Source: Roseiarcus sp963794155 (lineage in GTDB: Bacteria > Pseudomonadota > Alphaproteobacteria > Rhizobiales > Beijerinckiaceae). From it: a stretch of DNA of 64,000 bases. The position numbers and the translations under genes are program-made. This document shows positions 31,067 through 40,313 of this stretch, piece after piece (position 1 is the first letter of the stretch; each line of letters starts with the position of its first letter). The notes beneath the pieces were generated by a model. The model saw only the letters and a list, made by a program, of their open reading frames with translations. It ran no database searches and was not told the origin of the DNA. The DNA is taken from NCBI GenBank assembly GCA_963794155.1, contig CAWCCX010000016.1:434001-498000 (forward strand). The letters run 5' to 3'.

Positions 31067-32028
31067 CGAACCCAGCGCCTGCCAGCGAGATCCGGATCGT
31101 CGCCGATCGTCTGACCAAGCGATTCGGCGATTTCGTCGCCGTCAATGCGGTCAGTTTCGAAGCGAGGGCGGGAGAGATCATCGGCTTCCTCGGCCCCAAC
31201 GGCGCGGGCAAGTCGACGACGATACGAATCCTGTGCGGACTTTTGCGCCCGAGCGATGGCCGGGCGCAAGTCGCGGGCTTCGACGTCGCCCGTTTTCCCG
31301 AGCGGGTGCGCGAGCATATCGGCTACATGTCGCAGAAGTTCTCGCTCTACAGCGATCTCTCGGTCATGGAGAACCTGCGGTTCTTCGGCGGCGTCTACGG
31401 GGTCAAGGGCGCGCAGCTCGACGAACGGCTCAAGTTCGCCATCGGCATGGCGGGGCTCGCGGACCGCACCGACGCGCTCGTTGCCGACCTTTCCGGTGGC
31501 TGGAAGCAGCGGCTCGCGCTTGGCTGCGCAGTGCTGCACGAGCCGGCGATCCTGTTCCTCGACGAGCCGACCTCCGGGGTGGATCCCGCCTCGCGCCGGC
31601 GGTTTTGGGACCTCATCTATTCGCTCGCCGGCGATGGCGTCTGCGTCATCATCACCACCCACTACATGGACGAAGCCGAGTATTGCAACCGCATCGCGCT
31701 CATCAACGCGGGCAAGCTCGCGGCGCTGGGCAGCCCGAGCGAACTCAAGCGACGGGCGATCCGTGGCGAGATCCTGCTTGTCGAAGGCGATAATCCCGGC
31801 GGGATGCTCGAAGCGCTCGAAGGCGCGCCGGCCGTCCGCGACGTCGCCCCGTTCGGCTCTTCGCTCCACATCGTCGTCGACGACGCGGCGCGCGACCGGC
31901 CGGCGATCGAGACGATTCTCAGGCAGCACGGGCTTGGCTGGTCGCACATCGAGCCGATCAAGCCGACGCTCGAGGACGTGTTCGTGCAGCTCGTCGCCGG
32001 CGACAGCGCGCGCGGGCCGCGCTCATGA
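31063..32028 (+). CDS. ABC exporter ATP-binding protein (second ATPase)
   Basis: A 321-residue ATPase with Walker A GPNGAGKST (about 45-53), an LSGGWKQR signature whose Trp resembles the YbhF C-terminal half, Walker B LFLDEPTSGVD and switch histidine in TTHYMDEAE. It presumably forms a heterodimer with the preceding ATPase to drive the two permeases. It is coupled by ATGA overlaps on both sides. Confidence 0.95.
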   Translation: MTNPAPASEIRIVADRLTKRFGDFVAVNAVSFEARAGEIIGFLGPNGAGKSTTIRILCGLLRPSDGRAQVAGFDVARFPERVREHIGYMSQKFSLYSDLSVMENLRFFGGVYGVKGAQLDERLKFAIGMAGLADRTDALVADLSGGWKQRLALGCAVLHEPAILFLDEPTSGVDPASRRRFWDLIYSLAGDGVCVIITTHYMDEAEYCNRIALINAGKLAALGSPSELKRRAIRGEILLVEGDNPGGMLEALEGAPAVRDVAPFGSSLHIVVDDAARDRPAIETILRQHGLGWSHIEPIKPTLEDVFVQLVAGDSARGPRS

Positions 32029-33158
32029 ATCTGCGGCGCATCAAGGCGATCGCCAAGAAGGAGATCATCCAGGTCTGGCGCGATCCGCGCAGCCTGATGG
32101 TTGTTCTCCTGATGCCGCTCATGCAGATGGCGCTGCTCGGCTACGGGGTCAACCTGGACATCGAGCATGTGCCGATCTGCGTCTTCGACCGCGAGGGAAG
32201 TCAGCAGAGCGAAGCTCTGTCGAAGGCCTTCCAGGCGTCGCCCTATTTCGACATCGTTGAAACCGAGCGTGACTACGATTTGCTCAAACGCGCCATCGAC
32301 GCCAGTCGCTGCAGGATGGCGATCGTCATTCCCCCTGACTTCTCGCAATATCTCGCGACGACGAATTCCGCGCAGGTGCAGGCGATCCTCGACGCGACCG
32401 ACGACAACACTGCGAATATCGCGCGCGGTTATGCTCAAGCGGTGGTCGAGACATTCTCCAGCGACGTTCAGACGCAGCGGCAGCGAAGTCTTGGCCAGCA
32501 GCTTCCGAACCCGCCCGCGGTGGCGCAATACCGGGTCTGGTTCAACGAGGACCTCGAAAGTCGAGACTTCGTCATTCCAGGCGTGGTCGCGATCGTGCTC
32601 GCGCTCGTCGGGGCGCAGCTCACGTCGCTCACCCTCTCGCGCGAGTGGGAGCGTGGCACGATGGAGGTGTTGGTGTCGACCCCTGTCACTCGCAGCGAGC
32701 TGATGATCGGAAAGATCGCGCCCTATGTCCTCATCGGCATGATCGATGCTGCCTTTTGCCTCGCGATCGCGGTCTTCTGGTTCGAGGCGCCATTCCGCGG
32801 GGAGGTCTTCACGCTGTTCGTGACGACGTTGCTTTTTCTCATCGTCGTGCTCGGCGTCGGCTACTACATCTCGGCTAGCATCAGAAGCCAGGTCGGCGCA
32901 AGCCAGGTCGCGCTGCTGGTGACGATGTTGCCGACGACGCTTCTTTCCGGCTTCGCGTTTCCGATCGACCAGATGCCGCGGCCAATCCAGGCGGTCACCT
33001 ACCTCGTCCACTCGCGCTACTACATGACGATCCTCAAGGCGATCTTCCTCAAGGGCAGCGGCCTCGGCGACCTCATCGCGCCGATCGCGGCGCTGACGCT
33101 CTACGCGGTCGTAATCGGGATTCTCGCCACCCGCGCCTTTCGCAAGACGCTGGGGTGA
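32025..33158 (+). CDS. ABC-2 type exporter permease (YbhS/YhhJ-like)
   Basis: A 377-residue permease with one N-terminal transmembrane helix (SLMVVLLMPLMQMALLGYG), a periplasmic domain of about 140 residues and five C-terminal helices; VIPGVVAIVLALVGAQLTSL begins the membrane bundle and EWERGTMEVLVSTPV is the coupling region. It pairs with the next gene. Confidence 0.94.
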   Translation: MNLRRIKAIAKKEIIQVWRDPRSLMVVLLMPLMQMALLGYGVNLDIEHVPICVFDREGSQQSEALSKAFQASPYFDIVETERDYDLLKRAIDASRCRMAIVIPPDFSQYLATTNSAQVQAILDATDDNTANIARGYAQAVVETFSSDVQTQRQRSLGQQLPNPPAVAQYRVWFNEDLESRDFVIPGVVAIVLALVGAQLTSLTLSREWERGTMEVLVSTPVTRSELMIGKIAPYVLIGMIDAAFCLAIAVFWFEAPFRGEVFTLFVTTLLFLIVVLGVGYYISASIRSQVGASQVALLVTMLPTTLLSGFAFPIDQMPRPIQAVTYLVHSRYYMTILKAIFLKGSGLGDLIAPIAALTLYAVVIGILATRAFRKTLG

Positions 33159-33162
33159 GGCG

Positions 33163-34293
33163 ATGTACGGGCGGATCAAAAGCCTGGTAGTGAAGGAGTT
33201 CCTGCAGTTGCGGCGGGACACCTGGGCGCGCTTCCGCCTGACGGTTCCTGTTCTCGTGCAGATGATCGTCTTCGGCTATGCGGCCACGTTCGAGGTGTTC
33301 AACGTCTCAACCGCGGTGCTCGATCTTGACCACAGCGAGGAGAGCCGGGAACTCCTCTCCCGCTTCTCGTTCAGCGGACGCTTCAACGTCGTCAAGATTG
33401 CCCAGACCCCGGCCGAAATCCGCTCGGCGATCGACCGCTCGGAAGCATCGGTCGCCATCGTGATTCAGGCCGGGTTCGCCGAGGACCTGCGCAAGGGCCA
33501 ATCTGCCCCGGCCCAGATCATCGTCGACGGGACGAACTCCAACACTGCGCTGATCGCGCTTGGCTACGTCAACGAGATCGTCGCCACTTACGCGCAGGAC
33601 ATGGCACAGGATCTCGCGCGCCGGCTGCATGCCGGACAGCCTCCTCCGCCGGAAGTGACGATCGAGCCGCGCCCCTGGTTCAATCCAGACTACAACAGCC
33701 AGTGGTTCTTCGTCCCCGGCGTCATCGCCACGCTCACTTTGGTGATGGTCGTCAACCTGACGTCGTTCGCCGTGGTGCGCGAGCGCGAGGTCGGCACGCT
33801 CGAGCAGATCATGGTCACGCCGATAAGGCCGCTCGAATTCATTCTCGGCAAGACGATCCCGTTCTTCTGCGTCGGCATGGCGATGACCGCGCTCATCGCG
33901 GGCGCGGGGACGCTATGGTTTCAGATCCCGTTCGTCGGCAATCCATTGGTCCTCCTTCTGGGCACGTCGCTCTATCTTCTCAGCGTGCTGGGGATCGGCC
34001 TGTTTATCTCGACGATCTGCTCGACCCAGCAGCAGGCGTTCGCCACCAACTTTTTCGTCGTCAACCCGCTGTTCACGCTATCCGGCTTCAGCTTCCCGAT
34101 TTCGAGCATGCCCGCGGTCATGCAGTGGCTATCGACCATCAACCCGATGACCTACTATCTCATCGTCATTCGCGGCACGTTTCTCAAGGGTGTGGGCCTG
34201 AGCGTGCTTTGGCCCCAGATGCTGGCGCTGGCGACTCTCGGCTTCGCGCTGCTGGCGATGAGCGTGCTCAGGTTCCGCAAGTCGCTGGACTGA
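33163..34293 (+). CDS. ABC-2 type exporter permease (YbhR-like)
   Basis: A 376-residue partner of the previous permease with the same layout: an N-terminal helix (VPVLVQMIVFGYAATFEV), a periplasmic domain, then five helices with coupling motif VREREVGTLEQIMVTPIRP. It begins four bases after the previous stop and ends the exporter operon. The substrate is unknown; related E. coli systems handle cations and drugs. Confidence 0.94.
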   Translation: MYGRIKSLVVKEFLQLRRDTWARFRLTVPVLVQMIVFGYAATFEVFNVSTAVLDLDHSEESRELLSRFSFSGRFNVVKIAQTPAEIRSAIDRSEASVAIVIQAGFAEDLRKGQSAPAQIIVDGTNSNTALIALGYVNEIVATYAQDMAQDLARRLHAGQPPPPEVTIEPRPWFNPDYNSQWFFVPGVIATLTLVMVVNLTSFAVVREREVGTLEQIMVTPIRPLEFILGKTIPFFCVGMAMTALIAGAGTLWFQIPFVGNPLVLLLGTSLYLLSVLGIGLFISTICSTQQQAFATNFFVVNPLFTLSGFSFPISSMPAVMQWLSTINPMTYYLIVIRGTFLKGVGLSVLWPQMLALATLGFALLAMSVLRFRKSLD

Positions 34294-34484
34294 CCCTGAA
34301 CCGGCCGTTGACCGCTTGGCGCGGGCGTCCCGTCGGCGACCGCCATTGATTTTCCGCCCTAGCCGGGGCAAACACGGCGGCGATCGATCACGGCGGCTTC
34401 CGGACCATCAGCGAGACCTCGCTCTTTTGCATTCAGCGCGCCGCCCTATATCGAGCTGACTGCGTCGGGCGAGAGGAAGGCGTC

Positions 34485-34895
34485 ATGGTTCGTTTCGTTC
34501 GGCTCGTCGCCGCCGCCGCGCTTGCGGTTGCGCTTGCTTCGTCCTCGGCCGCAACCGCGCAAGGCGTGCCGCTGGAGGAAGGGCCCCTGGAGACCGGACC
34601 TTTGCAGACCGGACCTTCGCCGGCGGCGCCTCAGAAGGCGAAGCCGCGCCAGACGGCGCTCAAGAAGCGAGCGAAACATCAGGAGCCGGCCGGCCGGCAG
34701 ATCACCGTCCATCCCCGGCCGTCATACCTGACCGCTGGCACGGCTGTGCCGGTTGGCTCCTACAACGGCTACGTGTACGACACCTTCAACCAGCCGACCC
34801 CGATCGAAGGGACCTTTTCGGGCATGCGCGGCCGGGAGCGCCTTACCGACCAGTTCGGCAACGCTGCGCCGGGGCTGACCCTGTTCAAGTTTTAG
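34485..34895 (+). CDS. Small secreted protein of unknown function
   Basis: A 136-residue protein with a clear signal peptide (VRLVAAAALAVALASSSAATA). A repetitive GPLETGPLQTGP stretch, a basic segment KKRAKHQE, and a conserved-looking C-terminus with YNGYVYDTFNQPTPIEGTF follow. I do not recognise the family. The 3' end overlaps the convergent Uma2 gene by 11 bases. Confidence 0.65.
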   Translation: MVRFVRLVAAAALAVALASSSAATAQGVPLEEGPLETGPLQTGPSPAAPQKAKPRQTALKKRAKHQEPAGRQITVHPRPSYLTAGTAVPVGSYNGYVYDTFNQPTPIEGTFSGMRGRERLTDQFGNAAPGLTLFKF

Positions 34896-35484
34896 AAGCG
34901 GCGGGCGACCGCGCCGGCTGTGGAGCTTCGGTCAAGGGGAACAACGCCTCGACCGCAACCTCGAACCCTGGCGGATCGAGCCGTGCGACGCCCTTCGTCA
35001 GCACGCGAGTCTCGATCGCGTCGCCCTGCCCGCGCTTGTGGTGGATTGCGACGCGGCGTTCGGGATCGAGTATGAGATAGTGCTCGACGCTCGGCAGCGA
35101 GAAATAGCCGCTGAGCTTGTGGCCATGATCGATCGCGGCCGTGTTTGGCGACAGCACCTCGACGACGACAATCAGGTTCACGAGAAGGATCGCGTCGTCC
35201 GGCTGTTTGGGGCCGCAAACGATTGCGCCGTCGGGCGCATATACCGTGCGCTCGCCGGTCTGGACTCCAGGGCCGCTCCCGAAGACCTCACAGTCGCAGC
35301 CAGCTCGGCGCGCTGCGACCCTTAATGCAAGGGACGCCTCGCCTTTCGCACGGACATGATCGAGGCGCTCGGGCGTGATCCGCCTCACGACGTCGTCGTG
35401 CAATTCCCACCGCCCCTCCTGCGCCTCGGCCCAGACGAGAAAGTCGTCCACGGTCATTTCTGAGCCGTCGTGAGGGGGCGTCAC
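34885..35484 (-). CDS. Uma2-family (DUF820) restriction endonuclease-fold protein
   Basis: A 199-residue protein with the PD-(D/E)xK-like Uma2 layout: MTVDDFLVWAEAQEGRWELHDD, then VYAPDGAIVCGP, VVVEVLSPNTAAIDHGHKL (the E-x-K-like core) and SVEHYLILDPERRVAIHHK. The family is abundant but functionally unclear. The listed start is GTG; an in-frame ATG nine codons later (35457) is equally possible. Confidence 0.85.
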   Translation of the reverse strand: MTPPHDGSEMTVDDFLVWAEAQEGRWELHDDVVRRITPERLDHVRAKGEASLALRVAARRAGCDCEVFGSGPGVQTGERTVYAPDGAIVCGPKQPDDAILLVNLIVVVEVLSPNTAAIDHGHKLSGYFSLPSVEHYLILDPERRVAIHHKRGQGDAIETRVLTKGVARLDPPGFEVAVEALFPLTEAPQPARSPAASKT

Positions 35485-35554
35485 GATCGTCAGAACCTTT
35501 CAGCGAAAACAGCCGCGGAAGGACATTATACGCCTCTCGGCGTCCCTTCGTCGC

Positions 35555-37051
35555 TCAGTTCATCGTCGGGATCGAGAACTGCGCCCCGTCCTTGATGCCG
35601 GATGGCCAGCGGGCGGTGACGGTCTTGGTGCGCGTGTAGAAGCGGATCGAATCGGGCCCGTGCTGGTTGAGATCGCCGAAGCCCGAGCGCTTCCAACCGC
35701 CGAACGTATAGTAGGCGACCGGCACCGGGATCGGCACGTTGACCCCGATCATGCCGACCTTGACCTTGGCGGCGAAGTCGCGCGCGGCGTCGCCGTCACG
35801 GGTGAAGATCGCAACCCCGTTGCCATATTCGTGGTCGTTGCACAGTCCCAGAGCCTCGCCGTAATCATTGGCGCGCACAACCGACAGAACCGGGCCGAAG
35901 ATCTCCTCCTTGTAGATTCTCATGTCCTTCGTCACGTTGTCGAACAGACAGCCGCCCATGTAGAAGCCATTCTCGTAGCCCTGCATTTTGAAGTTACGGC
36001 CGTCGACAACGAGCTTCGCGCCCTCGTTGACGCCGACGTCAACGTAACCGCGCACCTTGTCCAGCGCCGCCTTGGTGACGAGCGGGCCGAAGTCGGCGCC
36101 GGCGTCTGTCGAAGGTCCGATCTTGAGCGATTCGACGCGGGGAATGAGGCGCTTGACGAGCTCGTCCGCGGTCCCCTTGCCGACTGGCACCGCGACCGAG
36201 ACCGCCATGCAGCGCTCGCCCGCCGAGCCGTAGCCGGCGCCGATAAGGGCGTCGACCGTCTGGTCCATGTCCGCGTCGGGCATCACGACCATGTGGTTCT
36301 TGGCGCCGCCGAAGCACTGCACGCGTTTGCCGGTCGCCGTGCCGCGCGAATAGATATATTCCGCGATCGGGGTCGAGCCGACGAAGCCAATCGCCTGGAT
36401 GTCGGGATCGTCGAGGATGGCGTCGACCGCTTCCTTGTCGCCATTGACGACGTTGAGGATGCCGGGCGGGCCGCCGGCCTCGACGAAGAGCTCGCCGAGC
36501 CGCATCGGCACGCCGGGGTCGCGCTCCGAGGGCTTCAGGATAAAAGCATTCCCGCAGGCGATCGCCGGCGCGAGCTTCCACAAGGGTATCATCGCCGGAA
36601 AGTTGAACGGGGTGATGCCGGCGACGACCCCGAGCGGCTGGCGCATCGAATAGAGATCAATGCCCGGGCCGGCCCCGTCGGTGAATTCACCCTTCATCAG
36701 GTGCGGGACGCCGAGCGCGAACTCGACCACTTCCACGCCGCGCTGAATGTCGCCCTTGGCGTCGGCGATGGTCTTGCCGTGCTCGCGCGCGAGAATGTCG
36801 GCGAGCTCGTCGTTATGTTTGGCGATAAGCTCGAGGAACTTCATCAGCACGCGGGCGCGGCGTTGCGGATTGACCGCCGCCCAGGCGCCTTGAGCCGCTT
36901 TCGCGTTCTCGACCGCGGCCCGGACCTCGGCCTTGGAGGCGAGCGCGACATGGGCGCGCACCGTGCCGTCCATTGGCTGGAAAACGTCCGCCCTCCGTCC
37001 CGAGTTGCCCGCGACCGACTTGCCGCCGATGAAATGCCCATACTCGATCAT
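35555..37051 (-). CDS. mmsA: Methylmalonate-semialdehyde dehydrogenase (CoA-acylating)
   Basis: Converts methylmalonate or malonate semialdehyde to propionyl- or acetyl-CoA, the valine and myo-inositol end step. The start is set at 37051, where AGGGAG precedes the ATG, giving 498 residues. GITPFNFPAMIPLWKLAPAI, FVGSTPIAEYIY and the catalytic cysteine in GSAGERCMAVS mark the MmsA subfamily. mmsB and the acyl-CoA dehydrogenase of the pathway lie 7 kb away, beyond the exporter operon. Confidence 0.96.
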   Translation of the reverse strand: MIEYGHFIGGKSVAGNSGRRADVFQPMDGTVRAHVALASKAEVRAAVENAKAAQGAWAAVNPQRRARVLMKFLELIAKHNDELADILAREHGKTIADAKGDIQRGVEVVEFALGVPHLMKGEFTDGAGPGIDLYSMRQPLGVVAGITPFNFPAMIPLWKLAPAIACGNAFILKPSERDPGVPMRLGELFVEAGGPPGILNVVNGDKEAVDAILDDPDIQAIGFVGSTPIAEYIYSRGTATGKRVQCFGGAKNHMVVMPDADMDQTVDALIGAGYGSAGERCMAVSVAVPVGKGTADELVKRLIPRVESLKIGPSTDAGADFGPLVTKAALDKVRGYVDVGVNEGAKLVVDGRNFKMQGYENGFYMGGCLFDNVTKDMRIYKEEIFGPVLSVVRANDYGEALGLCNDHEYGNGVAIFTRDGDAARDFAAKVKVGMIGVNVPIPVPVAYYTFGGWKRSGFGDLNQHGPDSIRFYTRTKTVTARWPSGIKDGAQFSIPTMN

Positions 37052-37266
37052 GTTCCGCTCCCTTGATGACAATGTCGTGGACGATTTATGCGCCACGATT
37101 TTGCGCACAGCAATCTCAGAGATCGCGCATCGGCTGTGCGGAATCTCCTTAAGCCCGGCCGCCCGCCCACCGAAGCCCATCCCCAGAGCCCCGGCGGTGC
37201 GCCTTGCGAGTTCCGCCTTGCGGCCCTAGCGTCAGGCGCGAGTCGCGCGCCACGAAACACCCAGAG

Positions 37267-39065
37267 ATGAACCCCACCCCTGAGCCCTCCTCGACCCCGG
37301 CGGCGCTCTATCTCGATCTCATCGAGCGATGCCTGACCAACACCGTCTACGGCGACGGCTATACGGAGTGGCGCGCGCCCGGGGTCGAAAGACCTTTCGA
37401 CCCCTCGCTCCGGGAACACGGCCGGGATTGGCCGCGGCGGGCCCACACGATGATCGGGCGGGTGAGGCTCAGGAACCTGCGTGAACTGGTCGCGACCGTC
37501 CTCCGCGAGGAGGTAAAAGGCGATCTGATTGAAACGGGCGCCTGGCGCGGCGGCGCCTGCATCCTGATGCGGGCGGCGCTCGAGGCCTTCGGGGACCTGG
37601 GGCGGCGGGTTTTCGTCGCCGATTCGTTCGAAGGACTTCCGGCGCCCGACGCGGAAACCTACCCCTCGGATCGCGGGGACATTCACCACACCTACGAGGA
37701 GCTCTCGGTTTCGCTCGACGAGGTGAAAGCGAATTTCGCCAAATACGGACTCCTGGACGACCGCGTCGTATTCCTCAAGGGCTGGTTCAAGGACACGCTT
37801 CACGCCGCGCCGATCGAGCGGCTGGCGGTGCTGCGCCTCGACGGCGACATGTATGAATCGACGATGGACGCGCTCTCCGCTCTCTACGATAAAGTGTCGA
37901 CGGGCGGTTTCGTGATCGTCGACGACTATGGCTGCATCGAGAGCTGCCGCAGGGCCGTCCACGATTTCCGTGACGCGCGAGGGATCGCCGATCCGATCGT
38001 CGATATCGACGGATGGGGCGTTTACTGGCGCAAGAGCGGTGAAGCGCCGCTCGCAAGGCTCGGGCCGGTTCGCAATCCGGAGGCTCGCCCGTTCTGGTCG
38101 GTCATTGTTCCGCTCTATGAGCGCAGGACCTATCTCAAGCAGTGCCTCGCCTCGGTGCTGGAGCAGGATCCGGGACCGGGAGAGATGGAGATCCTGGTCG
38201 TCGACGACGCCAGTCCGAGCGACCTTTCCGGGCTGGTTCGAGAAGCCGGCCGCGGCCGCGTCCGTTATCTCCGCAACGCCTCGAACCTCGGTCTCTATCC
38301 GAGCACCAACGCGGCGATAGAGACGACGAGCGGCCGGTTCATTCACATCCTGCACGACGACGACTGGGTCGAGAACGGCTTCTATCGCAAGATGCAAGAG
38401 GCGATCGAAGCCTGTCCGGACGAGGTTGGCGTCGCCTTCTGCCAGTATGAAGTGCTCTTCGAGCGTTCGGGGCAGAGGTGGTCGCCGGACCCCTTTCGCG
38501 CCGTCGCCGGGCTGATGGACCGAAATTTTCTGATCCGGCTCGCGACCGGATGTCCGCTGAACTTGCCTGCGGTCGCCTTCGGGCGCGGGACGTTCGAGCG
38601 GGTCGGGCTGTTCCGCACCGACCTTCCGATGATGGCGGACTGGGAATGGTATGTGCGGAGCGCGGTGCAATGCAGCTGGCTCCATCTGCCGGAGCGGCTC
38701 GCCACTTGGCGAGCCGACTACGCGCATCAACTCACGCAGCAGCTCGTTGAGTCCTTCGCCGCGCAACTCGACTTCCGCAGAACGCTCGAGATCTTCGCGC
38801 GAACGCTGCCGGCGGGCGTTGCGGCCGCCGTGCTGCCCGAGGCGCGGACTCTGAGGGCCGGACTATATCTCGCCGGCGCAGCCGAATGCCTGCGCAAGGG
38901 CCGCGTGGACCTCGCCAGAAGGAACGTCTGGGAGGCGTTCGCACTTGGCGAAGCCGCGGCCGGCCTGCCCGAATTCGCCAAACTCATCGGGCGCCCGACG
39001 CCGCATGGCTGCGGGCGGAAATACGGACCGCCGGACTCGCGGCGTTCGCCCCGCGAGCCGGATAG
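37267..39065 (+). CDS. TylF-type methyltransferase fused to family 2 glycosyltransferase, probable 3' frameshift
   Basis: Residues 1-255 are a TylF/MycF-like SAM-dependent O-methyltransferase: DLIETGAWRGGACILMRAAL (86-105), VFVADSFEGLP and the metal-binding LRLDGDMYESTMDAL. Residues 277 to about 500 are a GT-A glycosyltransferase: SVIVPLYERRTYLKQCLASV, VVDDASPSD, ILHDDDWVENG. The raw frame runs on to 39519, overlapping the LysR gene by 410 bases with arginine-rich, non-native sequence. One missing G in the GGGCG run at 38989-38992 would instead give the natural-looking tail APDAAWLRAEIRTAGLAAF and a stop at 39063-39065, 44 bases before lysR. The coordinates given assume that correction. The product probably modifies a surface glycan. 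Confidence 0.8.
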
Positions 39066-39109
39066 GCGGGGGAGCCGTCGAAAGAGTTTCCGTGGTATGC
39101 CCGCAGCCC

Positions 39110-40045
39110 ATGGACTGGGACAACGTCAGGGTCTTTCTCGCCGCGGCGCGCGCTGGCCAGTTTGTCGCCGCGGCGAAGCGCCTGCGGCTGGATCACGCGA
39201 CGGTCAGCCGCCGGATTGCGGCCCTGGAATCGACCGTCGGAGCGAAGCTGTTCGACCGGCGCACGACCGGCGCGAAACTGACCAGCGCCGGCGAGCGGTT
39301 CATCGGCGCCGCAGAACAGATGGAGAGCGCGTTCCTGCACGCGCAGGGCGAGATTTCCGGCGTCGATCTCGAACTCTCGGGCGATGTACGTATCGGCGCG
39401 CCGGACGGTTTCTCGACCTATTACCTCACGACGGCCTTGCGCGACTTCGCCGAACGCCATCCGGGCGTACGCCTGCAATTGATGCCGCTGCCGCAATTGA
39501 CCCCGCTCGCGCGGCGTGAGGTCGACGTCGTGGTCGGGCTCGACAAACCCGAGGCTGGGCGGTTCGTCGCCCGCAAGCTCACCGACTACACGCTCGGCAT
39601 CTATGCGAGCGCCGCTTACCTCAAGCGCAACGGCGAGCCGTCCGACATCGGGGCGCTCAAGGCTCATAGGTTGATCGGCTATGTCGAGGAGCACGCGTTC
39701 TCGACCGCGCTCGACTATGTGCGCGAGCTCTTTGACGGCGCGCCGACCGGCTTCGAGAGCGCGAGCGCGGTGACCCAGCTCGAGGCTGTGCGCGCGGGCG
39801 TCGGCTTCGGCGTCGTGCACGACTTCATCGCTCGCCGGTTCAAGGACCTCGTCCGGGTGTTGCCCGAACGGCGCGCGATGCGCGCCTACTGGCTGGTCAC
39901 CCACGAGGACACCCGCGGCCTCGGGCGCATCCGCGCGGTCGCGGATCATCTGGCGCAGGCGGCGGCGCGCGACCGCGCTATGTTTTTGTCACCGCAGCCC
40001 GGAATTTCACGGGGCGTAAGCGACGAAGCAATCCGGGGGCCGTAG
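39110..40045 (+). CDS. LysR-family transcriptional regulator
   Basis: A 311-residue LysR regulator with the helix-turn-helix MDWDNVRVFLAAARAGQFVAAAKRL through HATVSRRIAALES, followed by the periplasmic-binding-like effector domain (ELSGDVRIGAPDGFSTYYL onward). Its start is the ATG at 39110, where homology begins. LysR genes often sit beside mmsA in this group, so valine/propionate control is possible, but the methyltransferase-glycosyltransferase gene lies between. Confidence 0.92.
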   Translation: MDWDNVRVFLAAARAGQFVAAAKRLRLDHATVSRRIAALESTVGAKLFDRRTTGAKLTSAGERFIGAAEQMESAFLHAQGEISGVDLELSGDVRIGAPDGFSTYYLTTALRDFAERHPGVRLQLMPLPQLTPLARREVDVVVGLDKPEAGRFVARKLTDYTLGIYASAAYLKRNGEPSDIGALKAHRLIGYVEEHAFSTALDYVRELFDGAPTGFESASAVTQLEAVRAGVGFGVVHDFIARRFKDLVRVLPERRAMRAYWLVTHEDTRGLGRIRAVADHLAQAAARDRAMFLSPQPGISRGVSDEAIRGP

Positions 40046-40313
40046 GGAGCTCGACGTTCCCGCGTGTTGTCGGCAAGCCGACTGGCGCGGATCGAAGCGA
40101 GCGCCGCCTGCATGGAGCACCCCGGGCGCTAAAGCTTGCAACCAGGTCCCTGGCCGTACAAGAGTTCCGGTAGGCGCCTTTCGGGCGCGACCACAGGGCC
40201 ATGAGTACAGATGCATTGAGGCGCGCCCCAAGGCGGTTCACAATTTTCATGAGTTCCCGAGAATCTGCGGGCCTATCTTAGACATCGACAGCTTTGGCGT
40301 CCAAGGAGCGCTC

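Noticed and set aside
31662..33221. 519-codon minus-strand frame opposite the ABC exporter genes
   Set aside because: Charged, low-complexity antisense shadow of clear exporter genes.
35555..37051. myo-inositol catabolic role for mmsA (iolA)
   Set aside because: No iol genes are nearby, while mmsB and an acyl-CoA dehydrogenase are present, so valine breakdown is the better context.
39066..39519. C-terminal extension of the methyltransferase-glycosyltransferase frame
   Set aside because: It overlaps the N-terminal half of lysR and reads as arginine-rich noise; a one-base shift gives a natural end.
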